A stretch of DNA of 64,000 bases, from NCBI GenBank assembly GCA_030141605.1, contig JAQGDQ010000125.1, forward strand, positions 186,001 to 250,000, in the 5' to 3' direction. The position numbers were made by a program, and so were the translations under genes. Of this stretch, positions 11,745 to 25,800 are shown piece after piece. A model generated the notes under the pieces. It searched no databases, had not been told where the DNA came from, and saw only the letters and a program-made list of their open reading frames with translations. This DNA comes from Tubiluchus corallicola (lineage: Eukaryota; Priapulida; Priapulimorpha; Priapulimorphida; Tubiluchidae). Numbering within the stretch: the first letter of the stretch is position 1; each line of letters opens with the position of its first letter.

Positions 11745-13880
11745 ATGGACTTAACAGCTGAATCAGTGAAACCTTTGCTGCACAGTGTTTTAGTTTCCGA
11801 AAAGGGAGGCGTGCCTTTACATAGGCTAAACCGTGAGTGAAATCAAATTTATTTTATTGTGCCCCTACAGCATTCATTGACAACAGATTAAAATTGAAGT
11901 GTTGCCGTTGTTGTTGAATTGCTTTCTCTGTGTAGAGTGAATATTGTACTTTTAGAAACTAAAGTGAATAACTTAGAAAAACTGTAATACAATAGGTGCC
12001 ACTTAATAGACTCACGGTTAATAGACTCAGCCGCTTAATTGACTCAAAAACAGCTGCTACGGCTGCTTCTATTCAAATGTACATAAAAGCTGTCGGTAAT
12101 TGATTCGAATAACTCCGCATAATTGACTCATGTGCATTCATATATGCTAATATACTAGCTTAATGGTTTGCTTTGACAGTTCGCTTTTGTCCGCTTTGTT
12201 CCCACTGTGTTTGTAAGCAGGAAAGTTTATCAAACGCTAATATGCTAGCCTAATGGTTTTCTTTGACCTGCCCATCCACTGCAATTAACCTCGTTACCCA
12301 AGAATTCCTGGAAGCTAAACATTTAATCACTTGCTTAGCAGTTTGCTTTTGAAGGGCCAGAAAGTGTCTTTGCCAGGAAGTTTAATCAGTTAGTTGCTGC
12401 AGTTATGCTAGGGACACAGGTACAGTACAGTACGTGAGGATAGCAAGCAGGAGCTTAGACGAAACTACAGACGAAGCTACTTGCGGGGAAACACGGGCAC
12501 TGCCAACAGTTATAGCATGCCAGGCACTAAGTATTTTATGAAAATTTGTGCATCATACAACAACAGATTTTCAACTTTTTTCATTATGAGATCTTTGTGC
12601 CCCAACTTCTTCGCGATACAATGAAACAGCCGACTTTGTAGGAATTTTTGTAATTTTTGCAAATAAACTGACTTGCGTGACGTAGAAAAGTATACTTTTT
12701 AATTAATTGCTAATTCACTATATAAATTAATATTTAAAATATTTTTTTCTAAGTTTTAACTGCACAAAGGAATTTAGACATTACTTCGTTTCTAAAATTC
12801 ATTAAAAACTTTTGCAGTGCATACTAAGCTGATGACTCACTTCTATACCAATAATACTACACCCATCGGTTAATAGGTTCAGTCATTTAATTGGGTCAAA
12901 ACACTTCGGTCCCAAAGTGAGTCTATTAAGCGGCGCCTACTGTAATTGAAAAGGATGTTAACATTGCCTGCATTCAATCATTTTTGTTTGCAACTGCTGA
13001 GAATCCTGGATGCAGTTACTGTAACTGTTTGTGCAAGGGTATTAGGAATTTTTTTATGAAAATGTATATACATTTTTCAGATGATTACAGAGACTTAATA
13101 GGAGGTGATATTCCACATAAAAAATTTGGATTTAAAACTTTAAAAGACTTTCTACAATCAATTCCGGATGTTTGTAAGATATCGAGGTAAATATAATATA
13201 CATATGTATTGCAATGAAAATGACTGTAATTCATTTTCAAATGACAAAATAGCATTTTCAGAAAAATTACATTTTCTGTACACCAGGCTGGTTGTTTGTT
13301 ACTTTGTTACTTTTGTTGTTTTTGACTATTTGCTAACTTTGTATTTTTTCAATCGATTTTTTATTTTGTGTCTTTGCAGTTCTAAAGGAGAATGGGTTTG
13401 TATGGCTGTAGGAAGTGACAGAACTGCACATATTGAACGCCTTGTAGCTCAGCAAAAGAGCACAAAGAAAAGAAAAAGAGCTCGTGTAAGTGATTCTTTT
13501 CTAGAAAATTAAACCAGTTTAGTGCATGTTATTGCAAGTAAGATTATACTTATTTTCCAGATAATTCTTCCTTGGCCGGTCAATGTTCTAGTTTTGAGTT
13601 AGGCCTAGAAAGAACAAGGTATGATTTTTTTGTCCAAACAGTTTAAGCCTATTTAAGCTTTGATAGCTTTGGTTAGCTTCTACTAACTTTTTCAAAGATA
13701 CGTGGTTGCATTTCTTGTTTTTAACAAATAAATTATTTGCATTATTATGTCTTTAGTTATTTGTTTTTTTTTTCACTTTAGCCATTAAGACGTAAACCAA
13801 ACACCGGGCATGCTAGACCACAGTCTCATGCAGTTTCTAAACCATTCACTTCTCGCCCAATTGGCACTAGTAAAACGCAG
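11745..13880 (+). other. TDRD7 exons 1-4: N-terminal LOTUS domain and basic stretch
   Basis: Residues 1-78 form a LOTUS/OST-HTH domain. Key features are GGVPLHRLN at the end of exon 1, then YRDLIGGDIPHKKFGF and TLKDFLQSIPDV in exon 2, and GEWVCMAV in exon 3. In the family the N-terminal LOTUS binds Vasa-type DEAD-box helicases (known) and stimulates them. Residues 91-100 (KSTKKRKRAR) are strongly basic and could be a nuclear-localisation or RNA-contact patch (inference). Exon 4 is a Pro/Ser/Arg-rich linker. Confidence 0.88.
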
Positions 13881-16800
13881 GTAATTAGTTCTATCCTTAT
13901 GAAAGACATTAAATCAACATGTATGTCAATTTTAGTAATTAAAGGGCTTTTACAACATTAATTGTTGTCTGTGTTGAGTGGTACTAGCTTACTATTGTAG
14001 CAAGACTAGCTGTACCACTTGGATTTTTTTAATGTTGGAAAAAATTTACTTTTATTTAAAAGAAGTTTATCCATAGCCTTGAAGTATTATTAAAGTGGAA
14101 AAAAGACAACTATACTTTGAGTCTTACGATTAAAAAATTCATAACTCTGCTAAACTTAATAAACTGCGCTGTGTGGCTTGTATGCCAATATGTTGATATT
14201 GTCTGTAAGCTTGTAAAATTATAATAACAACTTTTCTATGTAAACAAGGTTTTACACTTTCTAATCAATTGACTTGCTGCCAGTAATATGAGTAATAAAT
14301 TGTTTGCTATTATTGTTGTCAAATCTATTACAGTGCCACTTATTGTAAGCGCAATTACCGACTATTTCTATAGCCCAGTGGTTCCCAAACTTTTTTTGCT
14401 CATAGCGCACTTTAGAAAAAGTTAAAATATCTTGCCACATTTGACACATAAATAAGAAAATTTATGCAAAAAAATTTTTATACATAATTATTAGCATATC
14501 AATAATTAAATACAGAAAAATTATATGTTATTAATGAGAAATATGCCCTTGATGTTTTTTGGCAATGTTTTCAATGTTGGAGTGTATCTGAGAAAGACAA
14601 ACCCTCATTTCTTCTTCGATGCAAGGGAGCATATCTCATTTTTCCTGGATTTGATGTTATTGAGGGTTAAAAATCCCAATTCACATAATTACCATGTAGA
14701 AAACTGCGTCAAAACGAATAAAGCTGTTGAAAGGTATTCTTCTTTAATAGCACTCCAAAATGTATCAATAGGTAATTCAGCATGCTTGATTATTAAGTCC
14801 AAGATCACTGGATATTGATGCCTAGTCTTCTTCACATAACTTCAGTCCAACATTGGGTAGGTTTTTTTATGAAGGGATTTCGAATCTAATCATACTCTTC
14901 TGTATTCAATGACAAAAGTAAAAGTTAATTTTTTTTGCATGTCAAATGTTCAAATAGGAATCATTTCTTTTATGCATGTTTTATTTATTAAAGGAAACAA
15001 TTCAAAGTTACCATTTTTAGCTTTACTTTTCCAAATTACGACTTTCTTTTTGAATGAAACCAGCTTATCCGTCGAAGTGAGAATGTATTCATCTCATTTC
15101 AGTTCGTTTTGCACCTAATTACATTTCTTGACTCACCAGTGCACCGAGGTGCATGGTTTGGGAACCACTGCTGTAACCTATACGTTTTTGCCTAATATTT
15201 TCTCTTAACTACTGTTTGGAAACAAATGACATGTTTAGTTATAGTTTTTGTTTTTTCTCTAAGACTCCATATCTGTGTCATTTTAGGTCAAAAATCAGCC
15301 AAGGTTTCTTCCAAACTTGCCTCCCAGGCTTCAAAGGCTGGAAGAGTTACAGAATCAAAGTCAGCCAAATAAGATGGTGTTCCAGAAAGCCAAGGAAGCT
15401 ATTGCACCAGCAAAATTAGTTCAAGCTGAAGCTAAAATGAAACCCTCGAAAAACACAGGTGATTATGTTAATTATGAAACTGTTCTTTCAGCATTGGCAA
15501 TTCTTCATCACTTATTTTGGGAGTAAATAAGTTTTAATATGCTTCTCCTAGCAGATTGTTTACTGTATTTGTGGCAGTTCTCAGTACTCTAACAGGAATT
15601 GAAAAAAACACTTAATGGCCCAAATGGAAAGATTATTTTGTGCACAAATAAACTTTGATTTGTAGAGGTGATTAAGCACTGCTTGTAACGAGACTAGTAC
15701 CAGTCTCTATCTCGCCAAAATTATAGCTTTTTTAATGGTTTTGGTCTTTAGAGTAACCCGACTCACTTTTAAAAATAATTGTAATAGAGATCTACAAACA
15801 ATCCTGTCAACCAGCTATGAAGCTGAGCGAGCGTTAAGTGTAAGCACTCAGTTCATAATAAAATTTTGTGCTAGAATGTCAGATGACGTCATCAGTGGTT
15901 TGTGGAGTTCTTGCTCTTTAAGATGCTATTACGAATCTAATTGTCGCCAAAGAACTCGTGATGTTTAATAAAAGTAATTGCCACATCCCTGCACATATTT
16001 GTACCTGTGACTACTATTTAATCTACCAGTAAAACTGGCAAACTGTATGCTTAATTTAATCTAGATGTTACCGGCTTTCTATAATAAAAATTGCCTTATG
16101 CATAACAGCCTATAATAATAGTGCTGTTACTATGTATGCAGGGCTCTGTGCTATTTTTAGGTCAATTTCTGCAAGTCAGTCCGACTGTTAGCTGGCTCGT
16201 TCTCGGGCGGTTCTCGATAGCTCATTCTCGGTCCCAATCTCGTAATTTTAAATTGATCGAGAAATTGCAAACACTGCAAATAAATTTATTGGTCAGTTGG
16301 TTAAAGGGCATGTAACAATCAAATCCATATAATATTGAATTTTCTCTTGCCATGGAGTATACGAATTATAAAAGCAGATAATTTAATCGAGTAATCTTCT
16401 GATTTTTTCATACTTTTTATTAGTTAAAAAAGTTTTTATTGCTTCATATAAAATATCTTCTCAACTCCAGTTTATCACTTCTACTGTGGAATCCACATCT
16501 ATTGCAAAGTTGGCTTTTTTTTACTTATGGAAAGAGTTGAAAAGTTCTGCTGCTGTTAGAAGGTACCTATTAATAAGAAAACTTTGTCAATTATATCATG
16601 AATTTTGAGCCTATTAGTCATGCCAGTTAGCTTAAAACTAGTTTTGTTTTCATTTTTCTTTACTGTTGCTATTTGTTGTTTCAGAAAACAAAAAGAAATT
16701 GCAGGACTTGGCTATGTCATGCTCACTCGCTCCAGTTGTATTTAAAACACTTCCGGCAGGGAAAGCGGGTAATTATAATTTTCATGAGTTGTTTCATATA

Positions 16801-19800
16801 AGAAAGAAACTATAAAATTGTGCAATATTCTGCACTTATCTATGGTGTAGATTTTCATTAGTTGTTTTGTACAAGAAAGAAACTATAAAATTTGCAGTAT
16901 TCTGCACTTATCAATGGTGTACACTTTCATGAGTTGTTTCATACAAGATAGAAACTATAAAATTGTGCAGTATTCTGCACTTATCTATGGTGTACACTTT
17001 CATGAGTTGTTTCATACAAGATAGAAACTATAAAATTTGCAGTATTCTGCACTTATCAATGGTGTACACTTTCATGAGTTGTTTCATACAAGATAGAAAC
17101 TATAAAATTTGCAGTATTCTGCACTTATCAATGGTGCACTTTCATGAGTTGTTTCATGATATTTTTCTTTTCTTAGGCTTTGTTTCCACTGTTAAGTTGA
17201 AAAACGATCAGTATGGCTCACATGCTGTTCTTGCTACTCGTGAAGAAGCAGAAGAAGCAGCAGCTAAGAATGCTGTGGACGCTCTGCGTACTAGTGGCAT
17301 CGTTTTAAGTAATGAAGTACCCGTGAATCTTGATGATAAAATATTTATTAAGAGACTTGCCGAGGTAAAAACATGCACCATTGCAATTTCAAATGTCAAA
17401 TAGCATTTTAAACAAGGAGTACAGCATTATTCTAATCTAATATGTTTTCTTATTTGTAACAAAGATTCATGGACCTTTATGTCAGCAGGAAATTATGCAA
17501 AGCAGAAGAGTACAGCATTTAGTGTAAAAGAATTGTTGATAAAAGAAATGCATATATTAGGTAGTTACGAGAATATAAACAAATCTTACTGGAAGTGCAT
17601 TTAAGCAGTGAATAATTATAACTGTAAATCAGAAAGCAGAGGTCTGCAGCCCATGATACAAGCATTTCTTTTAAATATAACTCAAATGTTAAAACTGCAT
17701 TATTGCTTTGCTCCAGTCATTTAAATTCTCTAAGTTGCCAAAGCTGCCTGGAATTAGCAATGAACTTTATATTGAAAGAACTTCCATCAGGTGAATGTTT
17801 TCTGTGGAAAGTTATGACTGAGACGTTTTTCTGACATTCTGAAGGACAGACAAAAAAGTGTTTTGATTAGAAACTTGAAAGTGTGAAAAAAGCCAAATAT
17901 TTCATGGTTCAGAACAGAAAATAAACGATTGTGTTTTGTGAGTAACCCGACTACGAGTTGTTAGGGCTGTGAATTTTTTATGACTTGCTCATGAAGAATC
18001 TGACGAATGCAAGATGAAGAAAAATTAGCGATACCGATGGCTTGTGTAATGAGTTTATTTTAGTTTCTGTATATTTTTTTACTTATTAGTACCTGTGTGT
18101 AGTTATTATGTAGAGTTTGTGAAAAAGTTCTTATAATAGTTAACGAAAAAATCACCAACAATTAACTATTTTAGATTATGCAAGATGCACCCAATGGATT
18201 GTGGGGCTCAAGAGTTCCAAAAGAGCATTTTAAAAAATATAAACAAAAATTACCTACAGACTGGCTGAATATTGTTGAAAAGTATACTGATGTGATAAAA
18301 GTAGAACGGTAAGACCATAACATTTTTAATAGAAAAACTGCTAATGCAATAAAGATGTAATAATAAACCTGCAACAAAGAAAAATATGATGTTTCACTGC
18401 ATCTCTTTGACTGTCTTCAGGTGAAAAAGAAAAAAGCACAATGTAAACATTACTTTTTTTGAATTTTGTAATGTAAACACATTCATTCAAAACTAGTTAT
18501 AGAAAAAGCAGGCGGTCAAAGTAAATGATAATCACGAGACAAAAAACGGAAAGGGTACTAATCGCAGCAAAACAGGAAAAAAACATGTGGCAATATCCCT
18601 GAGATCAGGAAAGGCCATGATGTCTATAGCAGAAAATCTTGGGTTATATGCAGGAAAATATGGGCAAACTGTTTGTCATGGCAAAAAAGTATTACCTGTA
18701 TTTGTATTGGTATTGTTTCAGAAGATGGGGATTAATTTAAAATTGTGTACTTGGTGCAAGATAGAAAATAAACTCAACATGTATTTTTTCTTGAGTAAAT
18801 TATTGGTTACTGTTAAAATTTAACTAATGAAGTAATGTGTTAGGAAAGTAAACTCTTATCCATCATTTTAACATTGTGTTTTTCTTTTTTTCTGGTGTTT
18901 GTTTTTATTATTTGTACCAATTCTTGTCATTAAGAATTATTTCGTTGTTCTTGCAATTTTTCTAGGTATTGTATTTCGTTCAGCATAAGAGGGTGTCTGT
19001 AAAAATGTCTAGCACTGATTGGCAAAGCCTGCCATTTAGTGTAGATTTTTGAAGAAATCTTTGGAACCTGTCTTATCCTATTTTTATGAAAAGCCACCTA
19101 AATAGTTCTTTTTTAAAAAACCTGTCTGTTGTTTGTTTATATAAATTTGTGGCTTTTCTGTTACAGTAATGTGAAGATCAGTTTACTATAAATGTGAGCT
19201 TCTATTTTTTTTAGTCTAAGTCAATCTCAGCATGTGGTGCTATACTTACAAGAACTAGCCGCATCTGAAACGTCGACACCTCACCCGACATCACCATCAG
19301 TTCTATCAGCGCTACCAGATTCAGCTTCACCTCTTCAGTCACCAGTGACAACAATGTTTCCTGTTTCCCTTTCTGAGAGGATGGTAATTTGCTACTTATT
19401 CTAATTACATTTGTACAGTGAGTCCTCGGCTTAGTAATTCTCGTTCAGCGGCATTTCCTCTTAATGATGGTGAACATGAGATGCCTTTTCTCACTTAAAG
19501 ACGTATGTTTCATTGTTCAATTTCTTTTACCTGTCACTGTTTTACCTAATTTGATGTATTCAAACATTATTTCTTACATTATTCTGTTCTAAAAAATTTG
19601 CCAGTAATATAAAAGTACGACAATTTATGTTGTTGAAAGCTGAATACCTGTAGCTTGTAGCTGCTGGCTTGAAAGAGAAACTGCTAGTGATTTTTGCAGC
19701 AGAGAATCTCAGTCTCAGAAAGAAAACCCAACTCACAAATTAGTTCATAAAGTAAGGAAGATGGGTGCTCTCAATGCATGTAAGAAGAAATTTCACACTT

Positions 19801-22800
19801 TAAATATGCTCAAAACCTGGTTAAGTTTATAGGATGTGTGTGTTGTTGTCTTTTTGCTTTTGGAACATATCTCACTGCTTTACATTATTTTCTGTGGAAG
19901 TCAAGAAGATTTGATGAATGTTGTACTTTCCGGGAACATATTAGCATTGTTAAGCGAGGACTTACTGTACATTATATGTAAGTGCAAGCGAAAAATGTAG
20001 TGCTTGTTAGTCGCAACAATATTTTGTTTTTTTCTCAGTAATAGTTTAAAGTCATGAAAATACTAAAGTAATACTAAAAATAGAAAAGCACTTTGCACTT
20101 TTTATTGACACGTTGTTTTATTCAACCTTCTTGACTCCTCCAGCAAAGAAGCTACCACTGTTCTAGAATGTTTTCAAGTAAATCACATTAATGCGCTTCC
20201 TGTCCAACTTGGAGCTGTTCTTGAACACAGACAAAATCAACTTGTGACATATCGATATTTGAAATTGAACTTAATATCTTTGTGTCGTATCATTTGTGAT
20301 TTCAGGTGATACCAAGTGCAAAAATTTCCAGGAAATCGGAAGTTGTCATTATCTCTCATGTCAACACCTGTGATAATTTTTACGTACAGCCGGTGGATTG
20401 TAAAATTGATGAGATTATGACAAGCTTGAAGTATACTTTAGATGTATGTCCATTTGTATTCTGTTACAGTAGTGAAGCTGGTGTATACACAGTTTTTGTA
20501 TTTTAAATACTTGGCAATTTGTTTTGAATTTTTTACAATGACATTATTTTGAAAACAATAGTTCATATTGTTTACATACAAATTTTTTTATTTTGCCGTG
20601 TGTAAGTTCGCGTCATCGATTTTCTATTTGTATTCATTGTATAACTTTTCAAACAAACTTTTACATTCTGTGTGTATTATCTAGTTTTTACTCGCCCATT
20701 TTGATTCTCACTTACGTTCACACTGTCGAGAATTAATCATGTTAGTGCTAGTTAATACAAATCTAATGCAAACCAGTATTAATCAGAAGTTAGGCAAGCA
20801 AATGTGAAGCTTGAAAAAAGGAAATATTAGAAACCATATATTTATATTACAGAAATGGGTTTATATGTATCATTTTACTTATTAACTCAACATTATATTT
20901 TTGCATATTTTTAAGGTGGCATCGTGCAAATCTGTTATTCAGTATCTATAATGTATATGTATATACATATCTATAATGTATATGTATTAAGCCTTTATGG
21001 TGTAGTATATACATATGTTAAGAAGAAAAAGCCAACTATTATATTATTTTATTGTTGCATGGTTTTTGAATGTTGTCTCCCAAAATTTACAGAATGTAAC
21101 ATGTAGACCTGTGCAAAATCCAACTGCAGGCAAATACTGTGCAGCTCTTTGCAAGCGAAGTCACATATGGTACAGGGCACAGATTCTGTCAGTTGAAAAA
21201 GTGAGTATAATTATGTAACTGTAAGTAGCCTTCTTTTATAAACTGTCTCTCCACCTGACAATTAGTGCATAATGCATGATTAAAGTAAATGCAACTCTTG
21301 CAGTCGAGTACCATAGTAAGTAAAGGGTAATTTAGAGTTTATGTGTTGGTAGTAATTTTGCTGTAAATTGGCTTTGGAAAAAATATAATCATTCATGTAC
21401 GAGTAATTTATGTACATGACCGTGTACAATCTGTCTGACCACGAGTTTTAAATGTAATAATTTACTGGGTCTTGGTAGAACATGTTTAAACATTATTGTT
21501 AAATTTTGTAATATACAATTATTGATTATGATAAAAATAGCTTCAGATGTTTAAATGCACAAAGTGGTAATTTTCATGAATTAGTGCTTAACTTTAGGCA
21601 GTTGATATTTTGGCTGTGGTACCTGCTTAATCCATAATGTTATATTGCTGATAATTAATATGATATCATTTAATAAAGTGAATCAAGTTTATGAGCTTTA
21701 TGAGGATCTCATGTAAATGTTAGCACTGGAGTTTCAGTTAAAAGAAGGTATTAAGGATTTGTCGCCTCAGTTCCCTCTATATGCCAACTCCTATACTTGT
21801 CAACTGTTGGTAAAGGGCAGGGGCGGAACTAGGGGGGAGCGAGGGGGCGCGCCCCTTGTCAAAATTTGCGCCAGCCCCTGCAAAATCGGACAAATAATTT
21901 TTTTTGCAATGAAAATTGCAGTTCGCATGTAATCATTTTCAATATGAATTAGAATTAGGTAAAAAAATGTTTGGTAGCTTCAGTGTATTATTTTCTTAAA
22001 ACTTGTGTGTGGTAAATTTCTGTAAATAACAATTTAGTTAGAGGCACATTAATAACGTTAGGTTAACTGAGAGTTAATTTTCTCATTATTGCTCTGTCCG
22101 CTACGCCGTCCTACACACGCTAATTATAGGCCTGCATGCTGTATGAAAGGGGTTAAAATTGGCTTAACCATTATTTAACCACTTCGGATACCTCGCCCCC
22201 CCAGAAAATTTTTGCGCCCCCCCCCTGCTTGCCACATCTAGTTCCGGCCCTGGTAAAGGGCACTAACTTGAAATCTTGGATAAGATGATCATGGTGGTGA
22301 TGTGTTAGCACTTCTCACACTTGAGCTGGTGTATTAGATGCTTGCATTGGTATTTGATTTTCAAGTACTAGGGGTGTCTGCATACATTTTACATAATTGT
22401 TTTATACTACATTATGATTATGATGTAACACTTCCAGGAAACTGTTGAGGTGAAATTTATTGATTTTGGCAACACAGAAATTTTACCATCAAGTTTCATA
22501 TTGGAGCTACCTTTGCATTTGTATAACTTTCCCATGCAGGCTATACACTGTGCTTTGCTTGGTGTTGCACCAACAAATGTGAGTCATTTTTTGTTTATTC
22601 TTCTTTTATTGTGACTCAACTTTGCAGCATTTATTATAAATTTATTATTGATCATCGCTGCAAATTAATGTTTAATTCATGGGCAATTCTCACTTTTTTC
22701 GACATCCGACTTGTTATTTTCTGTCACCATCTGATTGAAGAAGTAATATAATTTTGGATTATCTTTATATTTTAGCAGATAACTTGTATATGATTACAAC

Positions 22801-25800
22801 AATTTACTGCACGATAAACTAAATTAAATACATACTTTTTTGTCACAGAAATTGATTGAACATTTACATTTAAGATTACTGTAGTGTTTAGGAAAATCCT
22901 AGTTCGCTGGGAAATTTTATTTGTTGCTGTGTTTAAAATTGGGGTTATAGAATGAATATGATCTAATCAGACTTATGTTTAGGACACAACTTTTACTGTT
23001 AACAACAATTTATCATTGAAATTTACTAGCAGAAACGTTTACTGCTGCATATGCGTAGCAGATGTAATGTATATGCTTTAACTGTTCTGTTCAGGGTGTA
23101 TCAGATAACTGGGATGTCGAGTCAAACAGCCGTCTTCTAGATCTGACTGATGAAAAGCACATGCTAATGACTATAGTGGACATTATAGGTTTGCAATATT
23201 TGTTTTGTGATACTTTTACTACTTCATTTTGTTTGTGTTCATTTTGTCAATCAGTTTGTGTGTGTGTGTGTATGTGTGCATGCGTGCGTGTGTGTGGGTG
23301 TGGGTCTGGGTGTGGGTGTGGGTGTATGCGTGTACAGACTATATTAAAAGTGCATATGAAATGAAGTTTTGCCTAGGTTCTACTTGGCGTCAAATAAAAC
23401 CTATGCAGTGACACATTTAGATGCCATGAGACTATAGCGTTTGCAGCAGTGTGATGATCCAGGATTGCGAATAGTGTCGTACTATGCAATGTAGAATTGT
23501 GCATAGTTTTCAAATGCACTGCACTGTGCCACATTTATAAAAAGAACAAAAAAATTTGGAGTTTTAAAAAATGGACCCCTGAGAGTAATGTTAACATTTT
23601 ATGAAACAGTGGCATTCACTAGTGTTTCTGTAAGTATAGCTTTTTGTAGGTACAATTTCACATTTTATTTTTTTTAAAGTTTTGTAATAACAAAAATTGC
23701 AATTGTGTTTTAGTTAGTTAGCTGTGCATTTTCCTAGCTTACTTGATACCGTACACATTTTTAGTATTATGTAACCATTTCCTTGCAGATGGAAAGTGTT
23801 TTGTTAATCTTGTGTTACCGGAATCTCACAAGTCAGTTGCAGATGAATTGATTGAACAAGGTTATGCACTTCGATGGTTACCGCCATCACTTAGTCCCAA
23901 GAAAGAACCTAAATTTGGTATTGAGTAAACACTGCTTTTATTGTATATAGAAACTGGCTATTTGTCTGACTTGCGATTCATCTTGAGGTGGTATAATGAC
24001 AATTACAGCTGTAATTACTTATTTAACACTAAGCTCCAACCTAACCTGCAAAAAGATTTTTAACTGTGTTTTAGTATTTGTACTTATTTGATTCATTATT
24101 AATTAATTTTTATCATTAATTTATTTTTATCTTATAATCTTTCTTAAAAGATGCTAATTTTCATTATTGAATCTTTTTTGATTTGTATTAGTAAATCGAT
24201 TAATTTTATTTTTATGTAAAAAAAGCTGACGATTAACCTGATGTCTTGGATTCTATCAAGTCCATATTGTTCATATCATAAAATTTAAAAATAATATAAA
24301 ATAAAATCTTGTCATAAAATATAATAAGATTTCAAGTGAGCTTGCTTTTGAAATTGTCTAAATTAAATGGATGTTTTTATGTTTTAAACCTTTTTAACTG
24401 TGCAAAATGTAGATACAATGAACAGATGATGAAGTAAGCATGCGATGATTACACTTTTTTAGGATTGTAACTTTCTGCTGAGATTTATTATTGGTTTAGT
24501 CACAGTTTACTTCTTTATTTTACAGATTTAGATGAAGTTTTTATACCTGATCAGTTAGTATTACCAGATGCACCATACTGGGATGTGTATGTTTTGTATG
24601 TGACAAGTGCTGTAGAGTTAGCTGTTCGTCTTATAGGTGATGATTACAGTGTAAGTTTTGATATCATACTTGTCTATCTATCTATCTATCTTATTTTTAA
24701 GTGTGTACACCATACACCCAGTTTATGATTTAATGTATAAGATATTGTTCCTGTGAATGTTTTTAACTTTCACTTTTGCAGAACCTTGTTCATTTACATA
24801 TTGTTTATTCCTTCAGGACCATAAGCATTTGCTATATTTTGAAAAACTGCTCTCATTAAGCAGCGATTACATTATATTTGGTACTTTTTGTAGATTTTTA
24901 CTCCTCACACAATGGATTTTCATTCAGAGTTATATATGAAATACATTGGCTTACTTTACACAAATCAAAAATCAATTTTTGATGAAAAATTTGAGAACAG
25001 CTTTCAGTAACTGCAATGTTTGCACTGTGACAATGTACAGTGTTACTTGTGTGAAATTGTCTGATGCAGAAAACTTGAACTATCCATACACAACACTCTG
25101 ATACACATTGGCCTCAAGTCACTCTATTTTAAGGAGAAATTCCTGTTAAAATATGAAACGATCTTAATTTCTCCTTGACTGTTCTTTTGGTTTTTCCTGG
25201 TTATCTGTGCAGCGATCAATAAAACAGTGTGCATGATCATACAAGTGTGCACCAGATTAAGCTACTCATTAGGCTAAGTTAGAGTGACTGAAAATGGCAC
25301 ATTTTTCTTAATTTTATCCAATTAAATCACTTATAAATGTTTAAACAAATAGCATGATTGAATAACCGTTATTCTCCTGATTAGAACAGTACCTAATATG
25401 TGATTATTTAGTTATGTATTTGCTCATGCAGCAGCAGAAAAGTCACAGGTCTAATGAGACCTATTTTGAATGGTGTGGTCCTGAAGGAGTTAGCCCTCTT
25501 TGAGGTTGTAGTTTTAAATATTTTTATCATTTTGATTTTTATGTAATCTGATCTTCACCCTTTAGGTTTGGTCTTTGTAAGCATTGATTTAAAAATCCTA
25601 ATATAATTTGCGTTAATTTGTTCAGATTAAATACGAACAACTTGAAGAAGATATGTCCTACTTCTATAATTTGAATACTGATTTGCAACCAGTATCTCAA
25701 CCAAAGTTAAAACACGTCTACGCTGTTAAAGTTGAGGAAGATGTGTGGGTTCGAGGAGAGGTGCATTATTTTGATGAAGAAACTTTAATGGTGAGCATTA

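Larger units (their letters stand above)
20306..23917 (+). other. TDRD7 exons 10-14: first extended Tudor domain
   Basis: Residues about 383-586. Key features: VVIISHVNTCDNFYVQ (entry strand), HIWYRAQILSV, and VEVKFIDFGNTEILP, which is the canonical dimethylarginine cage signature FIDFGN. It ends with a staphylococcal-nuclease-like half containing DGKCFVNLVLPE and VADELIEQGYALRWLP. All cage residues look intact, so this is the Tudor domain most likely to bind methylated arginine (inference). Confidence 0.88.

Noticed and set aside
14525-14818. 97-codon frame inside the intron 4 hAT element as a host gene
   Set aside because: It lies wholly within TIRs with an aged target duplication and shows no known domain.
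16780-17158. CRISPR-like array
   Set aside because: The copies are head-to-tail without unique spacers, in an intron of an animal gene; it is an ordinary tandem repeat.
16963-17403. 146-codon frame running through the intron repeat into exon 7
   Set aside because: Its N-terminal two thirds are translated copies of the 73-bp tandem repeat; only the part from 17177 is true TDRD7 exon sequence, entered by splicing.
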